A stretch of DNA of 24,725 nt from positions 1-24,725 of the forward strand of contig CALCSX010000150.1 in assembly GCA_937894165.1 (NCBI GenBank). Direction: 5' to 3'. Positions within the stretch are counted from its first letter, which is position 1; each line of letters opens with the position of its first letter. The translations under genes were made by a program, and so were the position numbers. The stretch is from an uncultured Saprospiraceae bacterium. GTDB taxonomy: Bacteria > Bacteroidota > Bacteroidia > Chitinophagales > Saprospiraceae. The notes below the pieces were generated by a model. The model did not search any database. It was not told the DNA's origin and saw only the letters and a list, made by a program, of their open reading frames with translations. Below, piece after piece: positions 7,723-14,815 of this stretch.

Positions 7723-8847
7723 ATGATACGAAGAATACTAAATGATTCCATAAGCAAAAGGCTGTTTAAAGGCAAGACTATTCTTGTTATTGGAGCGAGA
7801 CAAGTAGGGAAAACCACATTAATAAAAGAGGTACTTGGACAAAAAGATTTTCTGTTTCTTAATGGAGACGATTCACTTGTACGAGATAAGCTAACAAATG
7901 CTAATACGAAAAACATTGAATCTTTAATTGGAACTTCGAAAATCCTATTTATAGACGAAGCGCAAAGAATAGAAAATATTGGACTAACGGCGAAGATCAT
8001 TCACGATCAGTTTAAAGGAGTACAGCTAATAATGAGTGGATCATCAGCATTTGAATTGCGAAATCGCACAAATGAGTCACTCACCGAAAGAAAAATAGAG
8101 TACTTTCTATACCCGATATCGTTTGAGGAATATGAAGTATCAACAGGATATATAGATACTCAAAGAGATCTTGAAAATAGGCTTATTTTTGGATTCTACC
8201 CCGAAGTAATTGCAGACACCGGAAATGAAATTGAATTATTGAATGAAATCACTCAAAGTTATTTGTTCAAGGATATTTTAGCTTTAGGAAATATAAAAAA
8301 GCCGGAGGTTTTGGAGAAAATTCTGCGTGCTCTGGCTTTTCAGGTAGGAAGTGAGGTAAGTTTTAACGAGGTAGCACAATTGGTCGGCGTAGATAAAAAT
8401 ACGGTTTCGAATTACATTCATTTATTAGAGCTTTCTCATATTGTTTATTCACTTACCTCCTTCAGTCGTAATTTGAGAAATGAAATCAAGACCAACAAAA
8501 AGATTTATTTTTATGATAATGGAATCCGTAATGCATTGATACAGAATTTTAATCCGCCAAAATTCAGAGATGATATGGGAGCACTTTGGGAAAATTTTCT
8601 GATGTCAGAAAGAATTAAACGCAATCATTATCATAGGAAACATTGTAACAGCTATTTTTGGCGTACTATCCAACAACAAGAAGTTGATTATGTAGAAGAA
8701 GCTCATGGCAAAATTAGCGGATTTGAGTTCAAATGGAATCCTAAAGCGAAGCGTAAGCTTCCTGCAAAATTTAAAGAAACCTACAATGCAGAGATAACAG
8801 TAATCACAAAAGATAATTTTAGAGACTTTATTATTTCAACAAAATAA
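7723..8847 (+). CDS. AAA+ family ATPase with DUF4143-type C-terminal domain
   Basis: 374 residues from the ATG at 7723, chosen because the family normally begins with MIxRIL followed by KGK and the P-loop. Walker A is GARQVGKT at 24-31, Walker B is ILFIDEAQ at about 74-81, and a sensor-1-like MSGSSAFEL follows at 104-112. Next come the LTERKIEYFLYPISFEEY segment, a winged-helix-like region (VSFNEVAQLVGVDKNTVSNYIHLLE), the conserved KIYFYDNGIRNAL, and a C-terminal stretch EVDYVEE...GFEFKW that resembles a PD-(D/E)xK nuclease core. The cellular role of this large family is unknown. The gene directly follows the palindromic array, which suggests that the array is its control or target site. A 13-residue longer start at 7684 is possible. 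Confidence 0.85.
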   Translation: MIRRILNDSISKRLFKGKTILVIGARQVGKTTLIKEVLGQKDFLFLNGDDSLVRDKLTNANTKNIESLIGTSKILFIDEAQRIENIGLTAKIIHDQFKGVQLIMSGSSAFELRNRTNESLTERKIEYFLYPISFEEYEVSTGYIDTQRDLENRLIFGFYPEVIADTGNEIELLNEITQSYLFKDILALGNIKKPEVLEKILRALAFQVGSEVSFNEVAQLVGVDKNTVSNYIHLLELSHIVYSLTSFSRNLRNEIKTNKKIYFYDNGIRNALIQNFNPPKFRDDMGALWENFLMSERIKRNHYHRKHCNSYFWRTIQQQEVDYVEEAHGKISGFEFKWNPKAKRKLPAKFKETYNAEITVITKDNFRDFIISTK

Positions 8848-8892
8848 TTTCAAAATCATTGGCTTTATTATCCATCCCAGTTAAAGAATAAA

Positions 8893-9768
8893 ATGACAAG
8901 TTTACTATTAACGATCATCTTTAGTACCCTACTGAATATTGTCTTTAGACTGACGAAAGATAAAAATGTCAATAATCTATACCTCATCACCATTAATTAT
9001 ATTACTTGCGCAATTATTGCTTTTGTAACCGTCGGTTTTCCGGAAAACTTTAGTTTTTCTGATGGAAAAATAAGCCATGGAATCGGAATGGGAATATTAT
9101 TTGTCTTGGGTTTTCAAATCCTCGGCTTGACGATAAAAAGCTATGGCATTTCTTTCGCTACTGTCATTCAGAAAGTGTCATTATTGATCCCCGTAATGAT
9201 AGCTTTTATTGTCTATGACTATGTTTTTACCGGTTTGAAGTTTATTGGTATTTTGCTGGCTCTTCTCGCCATTCTCATGATGCAAAAAGAAATAAAAATC
9301 AACAGAGATACCAAGGGGAAATATTCATTCTATATCATAATGCTCCCCCTGTTGTGCTTCTTCGTCAGTGGCATTGTGGACTCCGGCTTTCTAGTGATGG
9401 CAGAACGAGGGATAGCGCGAACACCCGAGGAAATTCAGATTTTAACGGGCGTTATTTTTACTACCGCGGCATTAGTAGGATTGATTATTTCAATTATTAT
9501 GATACTGAAATCAAGATTGACACCTTCTAAAAATGACCTGATTTATGGAATTCTACTCGGCATTCCCAACTTTTTCTCTGTGAGATTTCTTTATCAAGCT
9601 GTCGACCAGATTTCCGGAGCAGTAGTATTTCCGATTTTTAACTCAGGAATTATTGTTCTCGCCACGATTACCGGATATTTCGTTTTTAAAGAGAAGTTGA
9701 ATAAACTGACTATCTTAGGAATTGTTATAGCCTGTATCTCCATCGTTATTTTGTCAATGGAAGCCTAA
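8893..9768 (+). CDS. DMT-superfamily (EamA-like) membrane transporter
   Basis: 291 residues with about ten hydrophobic segments spread evenly along the chain, in two similar halves: for example FSTLLNIVFRL at the start, IGILLALLAILMM near 115-127, and the closing ILGIVIACISIVIL. This is the layout of EamA/DMT small-metabolite exporters. No substrate can be read from the sequence. It starts 45 bp after the ATPase gene and ends 65 bp before yigZ, so co-transcription with the ATPase is possible, but a separate promoter cannot be excluded. There are no charged N-terminal extensions or extra domains. Confidence 0.75.
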   Translation: MTSLLLTIIFSTLLNIVFRLTKDKNVNNLYLITINYITCAIIAFVTVGFPENFSFSDGKISHGIGMGILFVLGFQILGLTIKSYGISFATVIQKVSLLIPVMIAFIVYDYVFTGLKFIGILLALLAILMMQKEIKINRDTKGKYSFYIIMLPLLCFFVSGIVDSGFLVMAERGIARTPEEIQILTGVIFTTAALVGLIISIIMILKSRLTPSKNDLIYGILLGIPNFFSVRFLYQAVDQISGAVVFPIFNSGIIVLATITGYFVFKEKLNKLTILGIVIACISIVILSMEA

Positions 9769-9793
9769 AAAACCTTCGAATGCAGAGATTTTC

Positions 9794-9801
9794 TACATTT
9801 G
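9794..9801 (+). promoter_or_regulatory. Candidate -7 box TACATTTG before yigZ
   Basis: TACATTTG matches TAnnTTTG and lies 32 bp upstream of the yigZ ATG. I see no good TTG at the expected distance upstream. Confidence 0.4.
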
Positions 9802-9833
9802 CCAAATAAATTTACTCCAAGATCAAATTTAAA

Positions 9834-10478
9834 ATGCAAGATACCTTCATCACACTTCAAACGGAATCGACAGCTGAATACAAAGAGAAAGGCAGTAAAT
9901 TTATTGCCTTTGCCTTCCCTATGTCAGATGTAAAACAGTTTGAAACCCGTCTTGAAGAACTTAAAAAAGAACATAATAAATCACGGCACCATTGCTACGC
10001 TTACAAGATTGGAATGACGCAAGATGTATACCGCATGAATGACGACGGGGAGCCATCCGGGACTGCGGGGCGGCCCATTTTCGGACAAATAGAAAGTTTC
10101 GGCTTGACAGATGTAGGAATTATTGTCGTCCGATATTTCGGAGGAATATTGTTGGGCGCATCCGGACTAATCACAGCTTACAGAGAGGCTGCGCGCATGG
10201 CCTTGGAGAGTTCGGTCAAGATCGAAAAGATGATCACGCAGAAATACAAAATCAGCTTCGAATATGACAAAATGGGTGAGGTCATGAGTGCTTTGGAAAA
10301 GATGAATCAAAACCTCTTGGAAACCAATTTTGAAGAGACAGCGAATGTAATTACAGAGGTACGATTGTCAGAAGAGGCAGAATTTGTTTTGCAATTTAAG
10401 TCATTGGCCGGCAATTTGTACAAGGAAGAAATCGATGAGAACACAGAATTAGAAAATATTAGTCTCGAAAAGATTTAA
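9834..10478 (+). CDS. yigZ: YigZ/IMPACT family protein (UPF0029)
   Basis: 214 residues. The UPF0029 signature is clear: RMNDDGEPSGTAGRPI near 61-77, then GLTDVGIIVVRYFGGILLGASGLITAYREAA. The second half (about 140-205) fits the small alpha/beta DUF1949 domain that follows UPF0029 in bacterial YigZ. The N-terminal GSKFIAFAFP and KSRHHCYAY segments are also typical. Eukaryotic IMPACT/YIH1 relatives affect translational control; the bacterial function is not settled. The stop is one base before the coaE start, so the two genes are almost certainly co-transcribed. Confidence 0.92.
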   Translation: MQDTFITLQTESTAEYKEKGSKFIAFAFPMSDVKQFETRLEELKKEHNKSRHHCYAYKIGMTQDVYRMNDDGEPSGTAGRPIFGQIESFGLTDVGIIVVRYFGGILLGASGLITAYREAARMALESSVKIEKMITQKYKISFEYDKMGEVMSALEKMNQNLLETNFEETANVITEVRLSEEAEFVLQFKSLAGNLYKEEIDENTELENISLEKI

Positions 10479-10479
10479 A

Positions 10480-11067
10480 ATGTTGAAAGTAGGATTAACA
10501 GGCGGGATAGGTAGCGGGAAGACATTAGTGTCTCGGATTTTTCAGGTGCTCGGCATCCCGGTTTATTACGCTGATGATCGTGCGAAAGAGTTGATGATCA
10601 GCCATCCTAGAATCATTTCAGAATTGAAGAATCGCTTCGGCAAGGAAATATATCTTGAGGATGGAAATCTCAACAAGGCTCTTTTGAGAGAAAAAATATT
10701 CAATTACCCCGATGAGAAAAAATTTGTGGATGCGCTCGTGCACCCCATCGTAAAAGATGACGGCACTAATTGGTTTCGAAGTCAAAAAAATGTGCCCTAC
10801 GCCCTCAAGGAAGCTGCTTTGCTGATAGAATCGGGAAATTTTAAGGATTTGGACAAAATAATACTGGTCATTTCTCCTTTAGAATTTCGGATTCCGAGAA
10901 TTGCCGGAAGGGACAATATTTCTCATGATGAAGTAGAGAAAAGAATCAAAAATCAATTGAGTGACGAGGAGAAAAAGAAATACGCGGATTTTATCATTCA
11001 TAATGACGACCAACATTCACTGATCGAACAAGTGCTTCAAATTCATTTTTGTCTAACTAATGCGTGA
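10480..11067 (+). CDS. coaE: Dephospho-CoA kinase
   Basis: Phosphorylates the 3'-hydroxyl of the ribose of dephospho-CoA, the last step of coenzyme A synthesis, in the cytoplasm. 195 residues, a normal length. The P-loop GGIGSGKT sits at 8-15 and is followed by the substrate-binding segment GIPVYYADDRAKEL. The HP of ALVHPIVKDD and EAALLIESGNF are conserved lid and CoA-site elements, and RIAGRDNIS matches the usual R.x(2).R.x.xS segment. It is separated from yigZ by one base. In many Bacteroidota coaE lies near nusB; here they are about 5.5 kb apart and on opposite strands. Confidence 0.95.
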   Translation: MLKVGLTGGIGSGKTLVSRIFQVLGIPVYYADDRAKELMISHPRIISELKNRFGKEIYLEDGNLNKALLREKIFNYPDEKKFVDALVHPIVKDDGTNWFRSQKNVPYALKEAALLIESGNFKDLDKIILVISPLEFRIPRIAGRDNISHDEVEKRIKNQLSDEEKKKYADFIIHNDDQHSLIEQVLQIHFCLTNA

Positions 11068-11100
11068 CCCAAATTACGAAATTAAAGATTAAAAATTACA

Positions 11101-11285
11101 GTGATCACTAGTACTTGTTTTAAGCGATGAAGTCAAGCAAAAACAGGTAGAGCATACTGTAAATCCCCAACGCGCGCCCCACAATCCCCTGAAGGAAAGC
11201 GTTAGGTCTTATTATACAAGTAGATTCTTTTAGTGATTGCTAGCGCCAGCCGTTTAGTGGGTTAGGGGGTTGGCAAGCCACTATA
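11101..11285. other. GC-rich, potentially structured intergenic element upstream of rocD
   Basis: This stretch is more GC-rich than the DNA around it and has several nested complementary segments. ATCACTA (11104-11110) pairs with TAGTGAT (11231-11237). TACTTGT (11112-11118) pairs with ACAAGTA (11216-11222). Inside these lie an ACAG/CTGT hairpin and AACGC (11169-11173) with GCGTT (11199-11203). Next to it GCCAGCC (11245-11251) can pair with GGTTGGC (11268-11274), and TAGTGG (11255-11260) with CCACTA (11278-11283); the last two interleave like an H-type pseudoknot. I recognise no known riboswitch or ncRNA, and the strand is undetermined. Confidence 0.35.
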
Positions 11286-11340
11286 AAATATAAGGAAAAT
11301 ATAGTGAGTAGTTTTATTCTTTATTAAAAGCCTAAATAGC

Positions 11341-11348
11341 TATCTTTG
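11341..11348 (+). promoter_or_regulatory. -7 box TATCTTTG of the rocD promoter
   Basis: An exact TAnnTTTG match, TATCTTTGCA, typical of Bacteroidota promoters. Transcription would start near 11354-11356. That places the preferred ATG at 11392 inside the transcript and argues against a functional GTG start at 11359. No clear TTG -33 element is seen. Confidence 0.6.
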
Positions 11349-11391
11349 CACTATCGAAGTGGCAATCGACAAGATCTTAAAAAAATACTAT

Positions 11392-12669
11392 ATGAACACG
11401 ACGACCAAAGAAAGAAGCTCACAGGAACTTATCCAATTAGAAGACAAATACGGCGCGCACAATTACCATCCCCTTCCGGTAGTACTTGCCAAAGGCGAGG
11501 GCGTGTATGTTTGGGATATGGAGGGAAAGAAATATTTTGACTTCCTCTCTGCCTACAGTGCTGTCAATCAAGGTCATTGCCACCCACGGATCATCGATGC
11601 ACTAAAAAATCAGGCCGAGCAATTGACTTTGACCTCCAGAGCATTTCACAATAACCTTCTCGGTGAGTACGAAAAATTCATGTGTGAATATTTCGGCTAT
11701 GATAAGCTGTTGCCAATGAATACAGGTGTTGAAGCTGTTGAGACTGCTTTAAAGATCTGCCGCAAGTGGGCGTATCAGAAAAAAGGAATTCCGGAAAATG
11801 AAGCGATTATACTATTTGCCAGCGGAAATTTTCACGGACGAACTCTTTCTGTAATTTCGGCTTCAGTCGATCCTGTTGCGAAAAAAGAATTCGGCCCTTA
11901 TATGACCGGTTTTAAAGTAATAGAATATAATAGTATTTCTGCTTTAGAGGAGGCTTTGCAAGATAAAAATGTAGCAGGCTTTATCGTCGAGCCGATCCAA
12001 GGAGAAGCGGGGGTTTATGTCCCGGACAGCAATTATTTAGCGGAAGTTAAGAGACTTTGCACGGAGAAAAATGTGCTTTTTATCGCAGATGAAGTTCAGA
12101 CAGGCATAGCGAGGACGGGGAGATTGTTAGCAACTTGCGGCAATTGCGACTGCGAGAAAAGCTGCGAAAACAAATATGAAACCAAGGCGGATATACTGAT
12201 TCTTGGTAAGGCATTGTCGGGAGGGGTTCTTCCTGTGAGTGCAGTTCTTGCGGACAATCACATCATGAATTGCATCAAGCCGGGAGAACATGGCAGCACA
12301 TTCGGTGGCAACCCCCTTGCCTGTGCGGTAGCTATCGCAGCCTTGGAAGTTGTTGAGGAGGAAGGATTGGCAGAAAATGCAATGGTGCTAGGCAATAGAT
12401 TCAGAGAAAGAATGCAACAACTCGTTGACAAATCTGATTTGGTGACACTGGTAAGAGGTAAAGGACTTTTGAATGCCATTATCATTAACGATACTGAAGA
12501 TAGCGATACCGCTTGGAAAATATGTTTAAAACTGGCAGAAAACGGACTTTTGGCTAAGCCTACGCACGGAAATATCATTCGTTTTGCTCCACCTTTGGTG
12601 ATCACAGAAGATCAGTTGGAGGAATGTTGTGATATTATTGAGGAGACGATAAAGGGGTTTAAGGGGTAG
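11392..12669 (+). CDS. rocD: Ornithine aminotransferase
   Basis: Transfers the delta-amino group of ornithine to 2-oxoglutarate, giving glutamate-5-semialdehyde and glutamate, and so links arginine, ornithine and proline metabolism. 425 residues from the ATG at 11392. Diagnostic segments are LEDKYGAHNYHPLPVVLAKGEGVYVWD, then FLSAYSAVNQGHCHP (near 48-62), the GVEAVETALK cofactor loop, EPIQGEAGV, the ADEVQTG segment with the PLP-ring Asp, and GKALSGG with Lys273 as Schiff base. A CxxCxCxxxC cluster (CGNCDCEKSC) sits in the loop before this lysine. A GTG at 11359 would add 11 residues but lies almost on the expected transcription start. It stands as a single gene between two long intergenic regions. 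Confidence 0.93.
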   Translation: MNTTTKERSSQELIQLEDKYGAHNYHPLPVVLAKGEGVYVWDMEGKKYFDFLSAYSAVNQGHCHPRIIDALKNQAEQLTLTSRAFHNNLLGEYEKFMCEYFGYDKLLPMNTGVEAVETALKICRKWAYQKKGIPENEAIILFASGNFHGRTLSVISASVDPVAKKEFGPYMTGFKVIEYNSISALEEALQDKNVAGFIVEPIQGEAGVYVPDSNYLAEVKRLCTEKNVLFIADEVQTGIARTGRLLATCGNCDCEKSCENKYETKADILILGKALSGGVLPVSAVLADNHIMNCIKPGEHGSTFGGNPLACAVAIAALEVVEEEGLAENAMVLGNRFRERMQQLVDKSDLVTLVRGKGLLNAIIINDTEDSDTAWKICLKLAENGLLAKPTHGNIIRFAPPLVITEDQLEECCDIIEETIKGFKG

Positions 12670-13015
12670 GTTTTATTGAGGGTAAATTTGGACTTTGGGG
12701 GGATGATTTTGGGCTGAAGGTTTCAGGTTTTGGAGGGGGCTGCGAGTTTTGAGCCACTAGCTGTGAGCTGTGAGCTACTTTGAATGGATTTTGTTCTTTT
12801 AAAGAGATATTTTTATTGAATTAGGTTTTCTTTTAAGTTTTTTGTTGTATTTTCTAGTATTCAACTTTATTTACATCATCTTGCATTTATAAGCTTTTAT
12901 TATCTTTTATTTCAGTTTTTATTCTGAATAATGACCCTATAATCGGATTCCTATTTTCTTACCTATAGTTTTCTACTTTTTCATTAAAAAATGACTTTTC
13001 AGCTCGTTTCTAATC
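12670..13015. other. Intergenic region without recognisable gene (left edge of accessory island)
   Basis: The first 110 bases are G-rich and include a heptamer repeated twice (AGCTGTG AGCTGTG AGCT, near 12759-12776). The rest is AT-rich with stops in all frames. I see no gene remnant or terminator that I can defend. Confidence 0.5.
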
Positions 13016-13065
13016 CAAAAATGAGATTTTGTTAGGAAAATAGAAGGGAATGGGGTATTTTAGGA
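13016..13065 (+). repeat. Direct repeat copy A flanking the TAC unit
   Basis: About 50 bp that recurs at 14664-14715, with TTTTGTTAGGAAAATAGA identical in both and a similar GGG-rich tail reaching GTATTTT. There are a few substitutions and one indel. Copy A lies about 60 bp before the first gene of the toxin-antitoxin-chaperone unit. Confidence 0.8.
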
Positions 13066-13116
13066 TGTTGTAAAAAAGCTAACATGTTTAAATTAATGAA
13101 ATAAATAAACCTATAA

Positions 13117-13147
13117 GTTGATTTTATGAAAATACATCGTATCTTTG
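13117..13147 (+). promoter_or_regulatory. Promoter GTTG-N19-TATCTTTG for the TAC unit
   Basis: GTTG at 13117-13120 and TATCTTTG at 13140-13147 with a 19-bp spacer is one of the best Bacteroidota promoter matches in the window. It overlaps the first codons of the longest toxin frame (ATG 13126), so transcription starting near 13153 would favour the ATG at 13186. Confidence 0.55.
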
Positions 13148-13650
13148 CAGATATATTATACGCTTCCCACTTTAATGGTGAGAAGATGAATGAGTTGCGA
13201 AGATTACTAACATTATGGAACGATACTGAATACCTATATAGGTTTGTTACGGAAAACAAATCAGATGTTCCAAAAGATATAACTATAGGTTCATTAGTTT
13301 ATCAACTTATTGAAAATGCCAATGAAATTGATGATACACTTAACGAAATTTCAAGTGAGCCGGAAAGAAGTTTGGAAGAATTCTTTAAGCCTTTGGATAA
13401 TCAAGAATACCACATTGTGGAACTTTCAAAACAAAAGGGACGAAAGAATTATTTAAGATTATTTGCAATCAAAATTGATACTAATTGTTTTCTAATAACT
13501 GGTGGAGCTATAAAATTTCATCACTTAAACAAAGATAGACCACACACGCAAAAAGAAATGCAAAAAATAGACAGATGTCGTAATTACTTAAAAGACAATA
13601 ACGTATTTGATTCCGATTCCTTCTATGAATTTTTAAAAGAACAACAATGA
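13126..13650 (+). CDS. Putative RelE/HigB-like toxin of a toxin-antitoxin-chaperone unit
   Basis: 174 residues if the ATG at 13126 is used, 154 from the ATG at 13186. The C-terminal half has a RelE/HigB-like pattern: KGRKNYLRLFAIKID, then CFLITGGAIKFHH, then a Lys/Arg-rich helix with QKIDRCRNYLK. If the fold is right it would be a ribosome-dependent or other mRNA-cleaving toxin; the family link is an inference from pattern and neighbours. It overlaps the XRE-type gene by 4 bp (ATGA). The N-terminal 20 residues fit the protein well (MKIHRIFAD), but a strong promoter box overlaps this DNA, leaving the start undecided. It could instead be an unrelated accessory protein of the same operon. Confidence 0.6.
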   Translation: MKIHRIFADILYASHFNGEKMNELRRLLTLWNDTEYLYRFVTENKSDVPKDITIGSLVYQLIENANEIDDTLNEISSEPERSLEEFFKPLDNQEYHIVELSKQKGRKNYLRLFAIKIDTNCFLITGGAIKFHHLNKDRPHTQKEMQKIDRCRNYLKDNNVFDSDSFYEFLKEQQ

Positions 13651-14108
13651 CAAACAAAGAGAAATTTCTTCAACTCGTTTCAGAAGAAGACACTAAGACT
13701 TTAGCTGAACTAAGAAAGCGGATTAAAAACCGTGCAATGTTGCGTGAATCTCAACAAATTGCTCTTAAGGTATTAATGAAATTGGACGCATTAGGATGGT
13801 CGCAAAAGCAGCTTGCAAAAGCAATGAAAGTTTCGCCACAACAAATTACTAAAATTGTTAGTGGTAAAGAGAATCTTACCATTGGAACACAAATCAAATT
13901 GCAAAATATTTTGGATATTCCGGTGTTGGCAAGTTACTATGAAAATAGAATGGCCGAAATGAATCAATGGAATTTGACAGTTGTAAAAAGAATTAAAAAA
14001 ATTTCGGAACAAACCGTTCATAGCAGCACTAACTATAAAGCCACAAAGACTGTCAGACTTGAAACTTATGATTATTCTCGAGAAATTTATCAAGCTGATG
14101 TAGTATGA
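13647..14108 (+). CDS. XRE-family HTH protein, probable antitoxin with C-terminal chaperone-addiction-like tail
   Basis: 153 residues. A Cro/C1-type helix-turn-helix lies at about 41-91: LMKLDALGWSQKQLAKAMKVSPQQITKIVSGKENLTIGT. The helical N-terminal segment with KFLQLVSEEDTKTLAELRKRIKNR is common in HigA-like antitoxins. After the HTH comes a poorly structured, Lys-rich tail ending YDYSREIYQADVV. In known toxin-antitoxin-chaperone systems such a tail is the aggregation-prone chaperone-addiction segment bound by the SecB-like partner; here that is an inference. The ATGA overlaps at both ends of this gene point to translational coupling in one operon. It probably also autoregulates the operon. 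Confidence 0.8.
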   Translation: MTNKEKFLQLVSEEDTKTLAELRKRIKNRAMLRESQQIALKVLMKLDALGWSQKQLAKAMKVSPQQITKIVSGKENLTIGTQIKLQNILDIPVLASYYENRMAEMNQWNLTVVKRIKKISEQTVHSSTNYKATKTVRLETYDYSREIYQADVV

Positions 14109-14545
14109 TGAAAATAGAAAATACAAAAGTAGATTTTGCTCTACAAGGAATAAGAACAGAACAGTTTGCTATTCTTGAGGAGAATTATGCCGCCAAAAAA
14201 GAAACTGGTTTAGTTACAGAAATACAGTTCAAACTAGATCAAGGGAACAAACAAATCGGTGTATTTCTTGGATTTGAGTTTGTTCAAGGAAAAAAAGTAT
14301 TTCTCAAAATCCAAGTGAGCTGCCACTTTAAAATCGAGCCAAAATCATGGAACACCTTCGTCCACGAAAATAAATTAGTGGTGCCCAAAGGTTTTTTATC
14401 CCACTTAGCAATGATAACGACAGGCACAACAAGAGGTGTTTTATATGCTAAAACGGAAGCCACTCCATTTTCAAAATTTATCGTTCCAACCTTGAATGTT
14501 TCTGAAATGATCAAAGAGGATGCTACGTTTGAAATTGATGAGTAG
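14105..14545 (+). CDS. SecB-like chaperone of a toxin-antitoxin-chaperone unit
   Basis: 146 residues. The pattern resembles SecB-like proteins linked to TA operons: alternating beta strands (TEIQFKLDQG, FLGFEFVQG, KVFLKIQVSCHFKIEPKSW), then a helix-rich segment with LSHLAMITTGTTRGVLYAKTEA, and a closing hydrophobic IVPTLNVSEMI, the place where SecB has its LxxPxNF-type segment. Its expected job is to bind the antitoxin tail and protect it, holding the toxin inactive. It overlaps the XRE gene by 4 bp and can start at 14105 or at the next ATG, 14108. It is too divergent from housekeeping SecB to be the general export chaperone; the family call rests on pattern and gene order. Confidence 0.65.
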   Translation: MMKIENTKVDFALQGIRTEQFAILEENYAAKKETGLVTEIQFKLDQGNKQIGVFLGFEFVQGKKVFLKIQVSCHFKIEPKSWNTFVHENKLVVPKGFLSHLAMITTGTTRGVLYAKTEATPFSKFIVPTLNVSEMIKEDATFEIDE

Positions 14546-14663
14546 AAGGAGGATTGGATGAAAATTCAGTGGGCTGGAAATTCCGGTATAGTACATACTT
14601 AATTCAGGCAGGCACTTTATTTCCATTTTTCGCTATTCAAAGCAATTATCCAGGATTTTTTCT

Positions 14664-14715
14664 CAAAAAGTGAGGTTTTGTTAGGAAAATAGAGGGGAAA
14701 TGGGTATTTTGGAGG
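14664..14715 (+). repeat. Direct repeat copy B flanking the TAC unit
   Basis: The second copy of the element at 13016-13065, in the same orientation. It lies about 120 bp after the SecB-like gene and 100 bp before the VanZ-like gene. It shares TTTTGTTAGGAAAATAGA with copy A, with a G-rich continuation. Confidence 0.8.
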
Positions 14716-14815
14716 GGTGTGTTGATAAAAACCGTGTTTTTATATTAAATTTTAGAATTTTAATACAGATTGAATATTCAACCGGAATGAAAATTTAATT
14801 TGAAATTATAGTAAG

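Noticed and set aside
11145..11160. tRNA D-arm-like GGTAGAGCAT
   Set aside because: No acceptor stem, anticodon arm or T-arm at the needed distances.
11165..11207. Integron attC-like site (CCCCAAC ... GCGTTAGGT)
   Set aside because: The GTTAGGT end fits the attC core, but the element is only 43 bp, the opposite box lacks the leading purine, and there are no inner L boxes or integrase.
11359..11391. GTG start of rocD at 11359
   Set aside because: It falls within a few bases of the expected transcription start from TATCTTTG at 11341, and the ATG at 11392 gives a normal N-terminus.
12759..12776. Heptamer microsatellite AGCTGTG as phase-variable tract
   Set aside because: Only about two and a half copies, and not near any start codon or promoter.
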